From NCBI RefSeq assembly GCF_003610295.1, contig NZ_RAPV01000001.1, forward strand, positions 4,154,001 to 4,218,000: a DNA stretch of 64,000 nucleotides. Reading direction: 5' to 3'. Below, one piece after another: positions 7,661 through 15,850 of the stretch; position 1 is the stretch's first letter, and each line of letters begins with the position of its first letter. This DNA is from Paraburkholderia sp. BL23I1N1 (GTDB lineage Bacteria > Pseudomonadota > Gammaproteobacteria > Burkholderiales > Burkholderiaceae). A program made the translations under genes and the position numbers. The notes beneath the pieces are model-generated. The model saw only the letters and a list, made by a program, of their open reading frames with translations. It had not been told where the DNA came from and did no database searches.

Positions 7661-10093
7661 ATGTCCACGGACGCAGACACAATTACGGATGAACGGGTCG
7701 CGGAAATCGCCGACCGCATGATCGAGGAAGGCCGGAAAGTGAGCCCGGTGACCATTTTGCCGGAGATCCCCGGCGGGTCGATTGTTGCCATTGCGGCAGC
7801 CTTGCAACGCTGGCGCGAAGCGCGACAGCCTGTCATGCCCCACGTGCAGGTCCATGCCGCCTTGCCGGAGCACATTTCCGAAACCATGATGAGCGCCGCG
7901 GATCGGCTCTGGATGGCCGCCCAGGGCGAAGCTGACCGGGCGGTCAGTCAGCACCTGAGCGTCTTGAACCAGCAAATCGATAGTGCTCGCGCGGAACGGG
8001 ACGAGGCGCTTGCCGAGTTTCAAAAGACGCTGGCGGAAGTCGAAACCGGCCGTGAGCAGCATCTTGCCTTGACGAATGCGCTGAGCGCCTCCGAGGATAC
8101 GGCGACACGTCTCGCGGCGGAACTCGCGACAGCGACTGGCCGAGCCGAGGCTGGCGAGGCGCGAGCGGATGAACTGGCGCAGCGTGTCGCGGTGGAAGAG
8201 GCCGCGCTGGCCCACACGAAGGCCGAACTCGACGAGGAACGTCACGCGCGTGGCGAGTTGGCCGCTGCTGTTTCCAGCCAGAACGACCAGATCGCCCAGA
8301 TGAAGCAGGAACTCGACGAGGCGCGGCAGGAGGTCATCTCGCTGGGCTATGACTGTCAGGCGAAGTCGGCCGAAGCGGATCGGGCGTTGCAGGATGCCAG
8401 CGAAGCGTTATCGCGCGCAGATGCCGCGACGGCACTGGCGAGCGAGAGTGTCGCGCGGGTCGCCGGGTTGGAGGCTGAACGGGATGAGGCGCGCGCTATG
8501 CTCGAAGCAGAGAGGCAGACGAGTGCAGCACGTCGTGAAGAAGCCGCGATTCAGTTTGATGAATTGCAGCACGTCAGCCGTGAACTGGTGGCGACGCGAG
8601 AGCTGATCGGTGCTGTGACGGAGGCGCAAGCGGCTGTGAGCGCTGAACTGGCTCAGGTTTCGCAGGACGCGTCCGCAGCGACGGAGCGGGCAGAGGCCGC
8701 CGAACAGCATGCGGCGACGTTGGGCCAGCGCCTCGCGGAAGTCGAGCAGGCGAAGTCGGCCGAAGCGGAACGATGGTCGGAAGAATTGAACGCGGCTTCA
8801 TCGCGTGCAGACGCCGCCACGGCGCAGGTGAACGAGAGCCTTGCGCGGGTCGCCGCGATTCAGGCTGAACGGGATGAGGCGCGCGTTACGCTCGAAGCGG
8901 AACGTCAGGCAAGTGCGGCGCGGATCGAAGAAGCGGCGATTCAGTTTGATGAATTGCAGCGCGTCGGTCGTGAATTGGCGGCGGCGCGGGAGCAGGTCAA
9001 CGCCATGACGGTGGCGAATGCGGCTGTGAGTGCTGAGCTGACGCAGGCCTCGCAGAACGCGTCTGCCATGAATGCCGAACTGAGCCGGGTCTCCCAAGAC
9101 GCATCTGTGGCAAAGGAGCGGGCAGAGGTTGCCGAACAGCATGCGACGATGTTGGGGCAGCGCCTCGCAGAAGTCGAACAGGCGAAGTCGGCCGAAGCGG
9201 AACGGTGGTCGCAGGAATCCAGTGCGGCGTCATCGCGCGCGGAAGCTGCTACGGCGCAGGCGAACGAGAGCCTCGCGCGGATCGCCGCGATTGAGGCTGA
9301 ACTGAATGAGGCGCGCACTGCGCTTGCAGCGGAGCGCCAGACAAGCGCAGCGCGGAGCGAGGAAGCGTCAACTCAGCGCGACGAACTGCAGCGCGTCGGT
9401 CGGGAACTTGAGGAGGCGCGGACTGCGCTCGAAGCAGAGCGCCGGACGAGCGCCATGCGGGGCGAGGAAGTGTCGACTCGGCACGATGAACTGCAAGGCG
9501 TCGTACGTAAGCTTGAAGCGGCGAGGGAGCAGATCAGCGTCATGACCGCGGCGAAAACGGCTGCGATCGCCGAACTGGCCCAGGTTTCGCAAGATGCGTC
9601 TACCGCGAAGGAACGCGTAGAAGCCGCCGAACAGCATGCGGCGACCTTGGCGCAGCGCCTCGCAGAAGTCGAGAAGGCTCGCGCGGAAGAAGCGCGACGC
9701 GGCCATCTACTTGCCAATCAGGCGAGCGATTCTGCGAAGGCGGAGGAGGTTGTCGAGTTGCAACGCCAGATCGCGGCGCAGGCCAAAGCGCATGAGAAGG
9801 CCTTTAACGAGCTGCGCACGATTGCTGAACAGTGGGTAGAGCATGCGAAGGACCTGAAGGAACGACTCGGTTCGGCAAACGAAAAGCTATTGTTCATCGA
9901 CTCGCGCAGCACAGGAGAAGTGGCGCTCATCCGGAAGCTCTCGTCTGAACTTGAGCGGCTTAAGCCCGATAGTGAGTTGATCTCCCGGGACATACAGCAA
10001 AAGCTTATTGGTGCGACGATGGCCGAACGACTTTCGCAGAAGGGTTATCGGTATGACCCGACGACGGCGGTTATGTCGAAAGTGGAGCGTTGA
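7661..10093 (+). CDS. KfrA-like DNA-binding coiled-coil protein with internal repeats
   Basis: The 810-residue protein begins with a KfrA-type N-terminal DNA-binding region (about residues 1-110). From about residue 110 to 790 it is a nearly continuous Ala/Glu/Arg-rich coiled coil. A module containing LAEVEQAKSAEAERW recurs at about residues 235, 365, 509 and 670. At DNA level the second and third copies are 432 bp (144 codons) apart. KfrA proteins are plasmid partition/nucleoid accessory factors, usually 300-400 residues, so this one is unusually long through duplication. A chromosomal copy suggests plasmid ancestry or a recruited structural role. GAGGCG precedes the ATG. Confidence 0.8.
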   Translation: MSTDADTITDERVAEIADRMIEEGRKVSPVTILPEIPGGSIVAIAAALQRWREARQPVMPHVQVHAALPEHISETMMSAADRLWMAAQGEADRAVSQHLSVLNQQIDSARAERDEALAEFQKTLAEVETGREQHLALTNALSASEDTATRLAAELATATGRAEAGEARADELAQRVAVEEAALAHTKAELDEERHARGELAAAVSSQNDQIAQMKQELDEARQEVISLGYDCQAKSAEADRALQDASEALSRADAATALASESVARVAGLEAERDEARAMLEAERQTSAARREEAAIQFDELQHVSRELVATRELIGAVTEAQAAVSAELAQVSQDASAATERAEAAEQHAATLGQRLAEVEQAKSAEAERWSEELNAASSRADAATAQVNESLARVAAIQAERDEARVTLEAERQASAARIEEAAIQFDELQRVGRELAAAREQVNAMTVANAAVSAELTQASQNASAMNAELSRVSQDASVAKERAEVAEQHATMLGQRLAEVEQAKSAEAERWSQESSAASSRAEAATAQANESLARIAAIEAELNEARTALAAERQTSAARSEEASTQRDELQRVGRELEEARTALEAERRTSAMRGEEVSTRHDELQGVVRKLEAAREQISVMTAAKTAAIAELAQVSQDASTAKERVEAAEQHAATLAQRLAEVEKARAEEARRGHLLANQASDSAKAEEVVELQRQIAAQAKAHEKAFNELRTIAEQWVEHAKDLKERLGSANEKLLFIDSRSTGEVALIRKLSSELERLKPDSELISRDIQQKLIGATMAERLSQKGYRYDPTTAVMSKVER

Positions 10094-10140
10094 TTGACGG
10101 GTATTACGGATCAAGAGACGGCGTCGTCACTTCGTTGAGC

Positions 10141-10209
10141 GGAGGCGGCGCATTGCCCGCCTCCAGTTGCGCTTACCCCGCGCTCTGCTCGGTCACATGT
10201 TGATGTGAC
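10141..10209. terminator. Two stem-loops between convergent genes
   Basis: GGAGGCGG/CCGCCTCC (10141-10164, 8-nt loop) and GTCACAT/ATGTGAC (10192-10209, 4-nt loop) lie between the convergent ends of the KfrA-like gene and the next minus-strand gene. They could act as terminators, but neither has a T run. Confidence 0.4.
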
Positions 10210-10229
10210 ACGGGGGCCGCGACGAATGG

Positions 10230-10703
10230 TTAATGCTCCACGGGAGCCGGCTTTGGGGCCGCGTCTGCTTCTACGCTCGTCTCGGGTTCGGCTGACGTTT
10301 GTTTGCTCAGGCTGGACTTCGTGGCTGCGGGTGTTTCCGTCGTCGCTATTTGTGATGCTTCTGCAAGAAGGCGCGCGGCACGATTGGCAGTGATGCGGCT
10401 TTGAGGGACGCCCTTCGCATCGAGCGCAATCACCTGGTACAGCTCACGGTCGCATTCGAGTTCCCGCTGATATTGCTCTGCCGTGTCGACAAGCAATTCA
10501 AGCATGGTCCGCTGACGTCGTCTTTCGTCGCTCGTGATGGCAGGATTCCTACACATTGAGGACGCAAGTGTGATCAGCGTGTTGAGTTGGCTCAACTGCC
10601 GGTTGCATAGATCGAAGGCCTGCAATGCAAGTTTCTCGTACTGGAGCGCGTCGACAGGCGGGCGCGAAGCGGGTTGAGTTTGTTTTGTAGGTTTGATGCT
10701 CAT
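10230..10703 (-). CDS. Hypothetical soluble protein downstream of a c4-like RNA
   Basis: With the ATG at 10703 (preceded by AGAGAGGT) the product has 157 residues and no signal peptide or membrane segment. Residues 18-100 are predicted helical with several Cys, Gln and Leu (YEKLALQAFDLCNRQLSQLN). The last 35 residues are rich in Thr, Ser, Ala, Pro and Glu and probably disordered. I do not recognise a catalytic domain. A GTG at 10745 in the same frame overlaps the stop of the small upstream reading frame and is an alternative start 14 codons longer. Position downstream of a c4-like structured RNA suggests an element-borne regulated gene, but no function can be assigned. Confidence 0.65.
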   Translation of the reverse strand: MSIKPTKQTQPASRPPVDALQYEKLALQAFDLCNRQLSQLNTLITLASSMCRNPAITSDERRRQRTMLELLVDTAEQYQRELECDRELYQVIALDAKGVPQSRITANRAARLLAEASQIATTETPAATKSSLSKQTSAEPETSVEADAAPKPAPVEH

Positions 10704-10741
10704 GGTGCGACCTCTCTGGTACTTCTTGGATCGCCCGATAC

Positions 10742-10876
10742 TCACTCGCTTGGGTGGTGGTGAGCGGGCACGTGGCGGGTTTGGAAGACCGGTGTTCTAA
10801 CGAGCCGGCGAGCCTTGCGGCTCCCCCACCACAGCCCGCCCATTCCAAGCGCGGATTCGAACAGTTGATTCGTCAT
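10742..10876 (-). CDS. Possible 44-residue peptide overlapping the structured RNA
   Basis: The minus strand from the ATG at 10876 encodes 44 residues (MTNQLFESALGMGGLWWGSR...). Its TGA overlaps a GTG at 10745 that is in frame with the following gene (GTGA), a layout that allows coupled translation. There is no good ribosome site and the C-terminal half coincides with the folded RNA. It may be a real leader peptide or a by-product of that RNA. Confidence 0.35.
   Translation of the reverse strand: MTNQLFESALGMGGLWWGSRKARRLVRTPVFQTRHVPAHHHPSE
10754..10834 (-). ncRNA. Structured RNA resembling phage c4 antisense RNA
   Basis: On the minus strand the sequence can fold as a junction. A closing stem pairs GTGGTG (10832-10827) with CACCAC (near 10762-10754). 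The first hairpin is GAGCC-GCAA-GGCTC (10823-10810), with a GNRA tetraloop. The second pairs CCGG (10808-10805) with CCGG (10792-10789) around a CTCGTTAGAACA loop. The following GTCTTCCAAACC is single-stranded. This architecture and the ACACCGGTCTTC block resemble my memory of the C4 RNA family of P1/P4-type phages, in which the RNA controls a downstream gene. The base pairing is seen in the sequence; the family assignment needs a covariance-model search. Confidence 0.5.
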
Positions 10877-10891
10877 GGTTGCTTTGTCTTG

Positions 10892-10928
10892 CGTGGCTGG
10901 TTGCCGCATTCTGCCGCAACCAGCCACG
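10892..10928. repeat. 13-bp perfect inverted repeat
   Basis: CGTGGCTGGTTGC (10892-10904) and GCAACCAGCCACG (10916-10928) form a perfect 13-bp stem with an 11-nt loop, 16 bp upstream of the small reading frame that overlaps the structured RNA. There is no T run on either side, so it is more likely an operator, element end or attenuator than a terminator. Confidence 0.6.
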
Positions 10929-11039
10929 GCTCAGCCTATCAATTCTGGGCGCCTCAAGGATTCGCTTCGCCGGCCTTACGTCCGTCCTTGACCCGCCAAA
11001 CCTACCCACTCAAAATTCAAAAGAGGCTAAAAAGTCAGG

Positions 11040-11270
11040 CTACCTCACACCTGCAGCGGTAGCCCCGTGATTGTTGTACAGAATCACCTTTCCACTTTTG
11101 ACATCCGGCGAACGAGGCGCAGTCAAAATGTTTTGATCGTAGCTCTCTACGCTGCAGACGAGGCACGCGATGCCAATCAGCAAGCTGGCGGAGTAAACGA
11201 GAGAGACGCGCGGCTGTCCCAGAAGTAGGATCCGCGATCGCGCCGCACAAGGGCCGAATATGCACCGCAA
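11040..11270 (-). CDS. Small membrane protein with a YNNHG motif, start uncertain
   Basis: The frame encodes a hydrophobic segment (VSLVYSASLLIGIACLVCSV), then YDQNILTAPRSPDVKSGKV and ILYNNHGATAAGVR. I remember small Burkholderiales membrane proteins with the same arrangement (helix, YDxxxLTAP, SGxVVPYNNHG) that continue into a second helix. This copy stops soon after the YNNHG motif, so it is probably truncated. The only upstream start in frame is a TTG at 11270 without a clear ribosome site. Function is unknown. Confidence 0.4.
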   Translation of the reverse strand: MRCIFGPCAARSRILLLGQPRVSLVYSASLLIGIACLVCSVESYDQNILTAPRSPDVKSGKVILYNNHGATAAGVR

Positions 11271-11473
11271 CCACTGCGTTGCCGCCGACGTGGCAGTGCG
11301 ACACCGATGGCACGAAAACCGAATTGTTCAAGGGCGACTACGTACATAAGCGCCATTGCACACTCTACGGAGATTCGCTGAATTGCGTGCCTGTTACGGG
11401 TGATAGACTCCGCTGCACGCCTCAGCGCGTTGCTAACCGAACAACAACGTCGCCATCAATTCGGAGCCATCGC

Positions 11474-11932
11474 ATGATCAATGAACGACATACGATCACC
11501 CGTGCCAGCCCGTTGTCCGCAGACGGGCTGTGGATCCCCGAGGGTCCGGGTAAGTGGTCGCGGCCGCTGCGCTTCCTGAAAGATGATCGCGGCTGGGTGG
11601 AACTGATGCGTCTGGCGCCAGGCATCAAGCTTGGCCTGCACCGTCATACCGGCGAAGTGCACGCCTTCAACCTTGAAGGGCAGCGTCGCCTTTGTACTGG
11701 CGAAACGGTCGGATCCGGCGACTACGTGCACGAGTCTGCCGGCAACGTCGACTGGTGGGAGGCGGTCGGTGACGAACCACTCGTCGTGATGGTGGTGGTG
11801 ATGGGCACCGTCGAGTATCTTGGTCACGATGGCGAAACCAAACGCCGTATCACAACCGCCGATCGCCTTGCCGACTATCAGCGCTACTGCAGCGACGCGG
11901 GCATCGAGCCGCAGGATCTGCTCGAGCGCTGA
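11474..11932 (+). CDS. Cupin protein, 2,4'-dihydroxyacetophenone dioxygenase family
   Basis: The 152-residue protein is a small single-domain cupin. The metal-binding region reads LGLHRHTGEVHAFNLEG (about residues 55-71), which supplies His and Glu ligands, and the second cupin block includes GDYVHESAGNVDWWE. This pattern matches the ChrR-like cupins annotated as the 2,4'-dihydroxyacetophenone dioxygenase family. The reaction in this organism is not fixed by the sequence: it may cleave an aromatic ketone or be a non-enzymatic cupin. It is convergent with a LysR-type gene, which more likely controls the SDR gene on its other side. Confidence 0.75.
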   Translation: MINERHTITRASPLSADGLWIPEGPGKWSRPLRFLKDDRGWVELMRLAPGIKLGLHRHTGEVHAFNLEGQRRLCTGETVGSGDYVHESAGNVDWWEAVGDEPLVVMVVVMGTVEYLGHDGETKRRITTADRLADYQRYCSDAGIEPQDLLER

Positions 11933-11982
11933 GCGCGGCGCCCAGCCTGCAGATGCAGGCGCTCATACTCATCCCGGGATGA

Positions 11983-12930
11983 TCACCGGCGTACGTTCGG
12001 CATCGCGTTCGCAGTGGCGGCAGCATTTTTGCAAATAGCAAAGAGGGTATCGCGCAGCCAGCGATGGGCAGGATCAGCATGGAGGCGAGGGTGCCAAATG
12101 GCCGACACCTTGATCTCGGGCGTTCGTACCGGGAGTTCAAAGAGCTGAACGCCCGCATTACCCGCATGACCGCCCAGCAAGGCACTGCCAAGGCATGAAT
12201 GCGGGACGAGTCCGAGAAGATCCGAGTGGCGTGCGATCTGCATCGCGTTGGCATAGGTGAGCACGACCATGGCAATGGTCCTGCGTAGACCCAACTGGCC
12301 TAACGCATCGTCTACCGGGCCGGAGAATTGCCGTTTGCGCGACACCACCACGTGCTGGTAACTGGCGTAGCGTTTCGCAGTCACCCTTGTCAAAAGAGGA
12401 TGCCCAGTTCGGCAAATACCCACGAACCGATCACGAAACAGCAACCGCGTCCGCAGTTCCGGCGCGGCCGTTCCGAGTACGCCGACCTCCAGATCAATCA
12501 TGCCTTCCCGAAGTGGCCGGGCATCCTTGTCAGGCTTCGATACGAAGCGGATACGGACGTGGGGCGCGGTTTGGGTGATCTCCGCCATGAGCGATGCGCC
12601 AACCAGTTCGACGAAGCCATCATTCGCACGAATCGTGAACGTCCGCTCCAGTGTGGCAACGTCCAAGGTGTTGTTGGCGGGTTGAAGCACGGCCCTGGCG
12701 TTTCGGGCAAGTTCATGGACCTGCTCGCCGAGTTGCTCGGCATACGGTGTCGGAACCAGCGTCCTCCCCGCTAGCACGAGCAGTTGATCACCCGTCGCTA
12801 TCCGCAGTCTCGAAAGCGTTCTGCTCATGGCAGAGGGGCTCAAGCCGAGTCGGTGCGCTGCCTTGGTTACGCTGCACTCGGCGAGCAATACATCCAGCGC
12901 AGTGAGGAGATTCAAGTCCACGTCTTGCAT
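11983..12930 (-). CDS. LysR-family transcriptional regulator
   Basis: Starting at the ATG at 12930 (MQDVDLNLLTALDVLLAE, the standard LysR beginning; upstream codons to 12969 are less likely) the protein has 315 residues. The winged helix-turn-helix occupies residues 5-62 (SVTKAAHRLGLSPSAMSRTLSRLR), followed by a NodD/LinR-type effector domain. It is divergent from an SDR gene, with a T-N11-A inverted repeat between them at 12970-12988, the classical arrangement for a LysR regulator and its target. The inducer is unknown. Confidence 0.9.
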   Translation of the reverse strand: MQDVDLNLLTALDVLLAECSVTKAAHRLGLSPSAMSRTLSRLRIATGDQLLVLAGRTLVPTPYAEQLGEQVHELARNARAVLQPANNTLDVATLERTFTIRANDGFVELVGASLMAEITQTAPHVRIRFVSKPDKDARPLREGMIDLEVGVLGTAAPELRTRLLFRDRFVGICRTGHPLLTRVTAKRYASYQHVVVSRKRQFSGPVDDALGQLGLRRTIAMVVLTYANAMQIARHSDLLGLVPHSCLGSALLGGHAGNAGVQLFELPVRTPEIKVSAIWHPRLHADPAHRWLRDTLFAICKNAAATANAMPNVRR

Positions 12931-12969
12931 GTCAAGTCGCCCCCTGCATTGACTATTCGTTGATTCCAA

Positions 12970-12988
12970 TGCAATCGATTATTGCATC
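12970..12988. promoter_or_regulatory. LysR-type operator between divergent genes
   Basis: ATGCAATCGATTATTGCAT has perfect 7-bp arms (ATGCAAT/ATTGCAT) around 5 bp and contains a T-N11-A core. It lies 40 bp before the LysR start and 66 bp before the SDR start, the expected place for autoregulation and target activation. Confidence 0.65.
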
Positions 12989-13054
12989 CCACGCGTCTGG
13001 TGCAATGAACTTTTCTCCACCAGAATCGGGGCTGTCCAATCTCAAGGAATCTTG

Positions 13055-13771
13055 ATGAAACACTCAAGTGGCGATAAGGCCCCCACCATTCTGCTCATCG
13101 GCGCATCGCGTGGCCTCGGACACGCCATGGCCGCCGAACTCTTGAAAAAGGGATGGAACGCCGTCGGCACCACGCGCCCGATCGAAGGCCGAACTCAACT
13201 GCATGACCTGGCCGACGAGAACCCGGGCCGCGTCGAGGTTGAGACCGTCGACATCTGCGAACCGGAGCAGATCGCGGCACTCCGTGCCCGCTTGTCGGGC
13301 CGGATGTTCGACATCCTGTTCGTGAACGCCGGCACCGCCAATGCGAATCCGAACGACACCATCGGTGAAGTATCCACCGAGGAGTTCATCCGCGTGATGG
13401 TCGCGAATGCACTTGGCCCTATGCGTATGGTCGAGGCGCTGCAGGATCTTGTCCCTCGCGACGGCCTCATCGGCGTCATGTCGTCGGGGCAGGGCAGCAT
13501 CGCCAACAATACTAACGGTGGGTTTGAAGTCTATCGCGGCAGCAAGTCGGCTCTGAACCAGTACATGCGAAGCTACGCTGCTCGCCATGCAAGTGAGCCA
13601 CGCGCCTTGGTGCTGATGGCTCCGGGCTGGATTCGCACAGCATTGGGCGGTCCGAACGCGCCGTCCGGCCTTGAGGAAACCATTCCGGACATTGTGAACA
13701 CGCTGCTTTCGAAGCGGGGAAAGCCAGGCCTTGCGTACCTCGACCGCATGGGCCGCACTGTCCCATGGTGA
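13055..13771 (+). CDS. Short-chain dehydrogenase/reductase
   Basis: The 238-residue protein carries the cofactor motif GASRGLG (residues 16-22), the NAG-type motif (FVNAGTANA) and the catalytic YRGSK (YxxxK) with SSG upstream. All classical SDR residues are present. The ATG at 13055 is preferred over a TTG three bases earlier and is preceded by AAGGAA. It should oxidise or reduce a carbonyl or alcohol with NAD(P). Its divergent LysR neighbour and the shared operator suggest substrate-induced expression. The substrate is unknown. Confidence 0.9.
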   Translation: MKHSSGDKAPTILLIGASRGLGHAMAAELLKKGWNAVGTTRPIEGRTQLHDLADENPGRVEVETVDICEPEQIAALRARLSGRMFDILFVNAGTANANPNDTIGEVSTEEFIRVMVANALGPMRMVEALQDLVPRDGLIGVMSSGQGSIANNTNGGFEVYRGSKSALNQYMRSYAARHASEPRALVLMAPGWIRTALGGPNAPSGLEETIPDIVNTLLSKRGKPGLAYLDRMGRTVPW

Positions 13772-13798
13772 ACGGGGGCTCAGCCCTGCCACGTGAAC

Positions 13799-14230
13799 TC
13801 AGCGCAGACTTCTAACCTGGCTCGGCGTGACATTTCCGGTAAATCGATTGCCGAAATGGGTTCTCGTGTAATTGACGACAGCAGCGACCTGATCGTCATT
13901 CATCTCGTCGCCAAAGGATGGCATCGCATTTCGGCCGTGCAGTACGTTGACGATGACGTAGGGTGCTGATTCGACTGCCGGGTTGTCAGCGAGCGCCGGG
14001 TAGTGACCCGCGCCCTGTGCGCCTTTTCCATCCGGCATATGGCACCCCGCGCAGGAAGCGTTGTAAAGCGCTTCGCCGCTTTTTTCGGTGAAGCGCTCGC
14101 CCGGCGAAATCGTGAAGGTGCGTGGTGCGTCCTGTGCCACGGCCTGAGCCGACGCCGTCGCAGCTCCCGACAGCCAGGTCATCAGCCAGGCCATCAGCAT
14201 CGCGCTGAGGATCAGCGTCGGCCTATCCAT
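13799..14230 (-). CDS. Exported class I cytochrome c
   Basis: From the ATG at 14230 the product has 143 residues with a signal peptide (MDRPTLILSAMLMAWLMTWL...ending ASA). It has one haem site CAGCH followed by MPDGKGAQG, and a distal Met ligand within MPSFGDEM. The start codon lies 8 nt inside the end of the amine oxidase frame, so the two are translationally coupled. A periplasmic c-type cytochrome next to a secreted flavoenzyme suggests that it takes electrons from that enzyme, which is inference. Confidence 0.9.
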   Translation of the reverse strand: MDRPTLILSAMLMAWLMTWLSGAATASAQAVAQDAPRTFTISPGERFTEKSGEALYNASCAGCHMPDGKGAQGAGHYPALADNPAVESAPYVIVNVLHGRNAMPSFGDEMNDDQVAAVVNYTRTHFGNRFTGNVTPSQVRSLR

Positions 14231-15807
14231 TGACGATTCTCCGATGCAAGCGAGTGATCGCATCCAGCGACGACAGCACCGCGCCTTCCTGCCATGCCGG
14301 GATATGGGAAGCGTGCTCACCGGCAAGGACAATCCGTCCGTCGATCTGACAGAGATTCGCGTAGTGCGCGTTTCTCAACTCATCTGTCCATGCGGCGAAG
14401 CAGCCATTCGTGAACGGCGATCGGCTCCAGCTCATCGCGAAGCCGTTCTGGTACTCACGCGCGTACTGCGGATGAATCTGGCTGCCCTGGCTCAATGCCA
14501 ACGCGATCCGTTCGGCAGGGGGCAGCGCACCCATCTCATAGCTGGCGGGCCCCCACATGTAGGCGCCGAGCAGCACCGCAGGACCGGTCGATCCGTAACC
14601 CGTTGCCGGATAGCCGATCGTTGAGATCGGCAGGTCCGTATGCGTGATGCCGCCGTAGATCTGCTCGTCTTCTTCCCAGAATCGCCGGCCGAATTGCAAC
14701 CCGACTTTCACCGATGTCTCGTAGGGCACCGCATCGATCGCGGCGCGCATGTCGGGGCCGACCGCAATGTCGATCTGACTCAGAATCGAAAGCGGGATGG
14801 TGCACACCAGCCAATCCGCGTGCGCATTCCGTTCGGTTCGGCTGGCCGTATCCGTATAGCGCACTGTGACGCCTTGCTCGTCCTGCATGATGGCCGTGAC
14901 TCTGGCGTTGAACACTACGGCGCTTGCGACCTGCGAATAAAGCGCATGGGCAATCCTGTCCATGCCGCCGACGGGCTGGAAAATGGTGCTCTGGAAGTCC
15001 TGCTCGCTTCCAGACGAGAGCCATTGCCACAAACTCGATGCAAGCAAGGGGTCGCGCGGGAGCAGATTCGACGGCACGGCCTTGGGCATCAGCCCACCGC
15101 CATGCGCGGTCGCGAATCCGCGGCGCTCACTGCTTCGCCAGCCCGCCTCATAGCGGCCATCCGGATCGAGCGCACCCCATTGGCGCAGGGAGTCAAGCAG
15201 CAGATGCGCATCTTCGACTGACAACGCATCATCGAGTGCGTCCTTGCGGATTGCTTTGGAAAGCAGCTCGGCGATATAGCCTTGATAGTCGGTCTGTACC
15301 GTCCGGAATCGTTGCGGCTTGCCGCCGAAAGCCTCCGTCGAATGCAGGTATGCGTTGTAATTGACCTGAATGAACGGCTCGAGCGGCACCTTCAGGCGGT
15401 TTTGCGTAGTCGAGTACGCCCTGGTGGTGATACGGAATGCGCCACGGCCCCGGGTTCAGATAAAGCCCGTCAGCGAAATCGCAGTATTGGGTGGCGCCGC
15501 CGAGCTCGGTATAACGATCACCGCCCCTGACGGTCCAGGCCCGACCACCTGCACGGTTGTTGTACTCGAGCACCTGCACGTGGTACCCCGCGTTCCTCAA
15601 CTCAAAGGCGGCGACGAGGCCAGCCATGCCCGCGCCGAGCACGAGAACTCGCGTTCCTTTGGGCGCGCCATCGAGTCTGACCGGTCCGGCGTAAGTCGAG
15701 GTAGCGGCGAACCCCAACGTGCCCATGCCTTGCATCATGGCAGCCGCGCCGAGGTTCTTGCCGATCAGCGCCAGAAGGTGCCGGCGGCTCATCGCATTGG
15801 TGGTCAT
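14223..15807 (-). pseudogene. Flavin monoamine oxidase, split by a +1 frameshift
   Basis: Two overlapping minus-strand frames together make one flavin amine oxidase of about 527 residues. The N-terminal part has a twin-arginine-like export signal (SRRHLLALIGKNLG) and the FAD-binding VLVLGAGMAGLVAAFELRN followed by NRAGGRAWT. The C-terminal part ends with the second FAD motif RIVLAGEHASHIPAWQEGA. Deleting one base of the GG at 15398-15399 restores continuity as DYAKRLKVPLEPF. It is followed by an overlapping cytochrome c gene and preceded by the LRR gene. Sequencing error, true inactivation and programmed frameshifting are all possible; error or inactivation is more likely. Confidence 0.8.
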
Positions 15808-15850
15808 TCTCGACATAAGGACGTGGTGCCCCGACTGGAGAGAAACGTGA

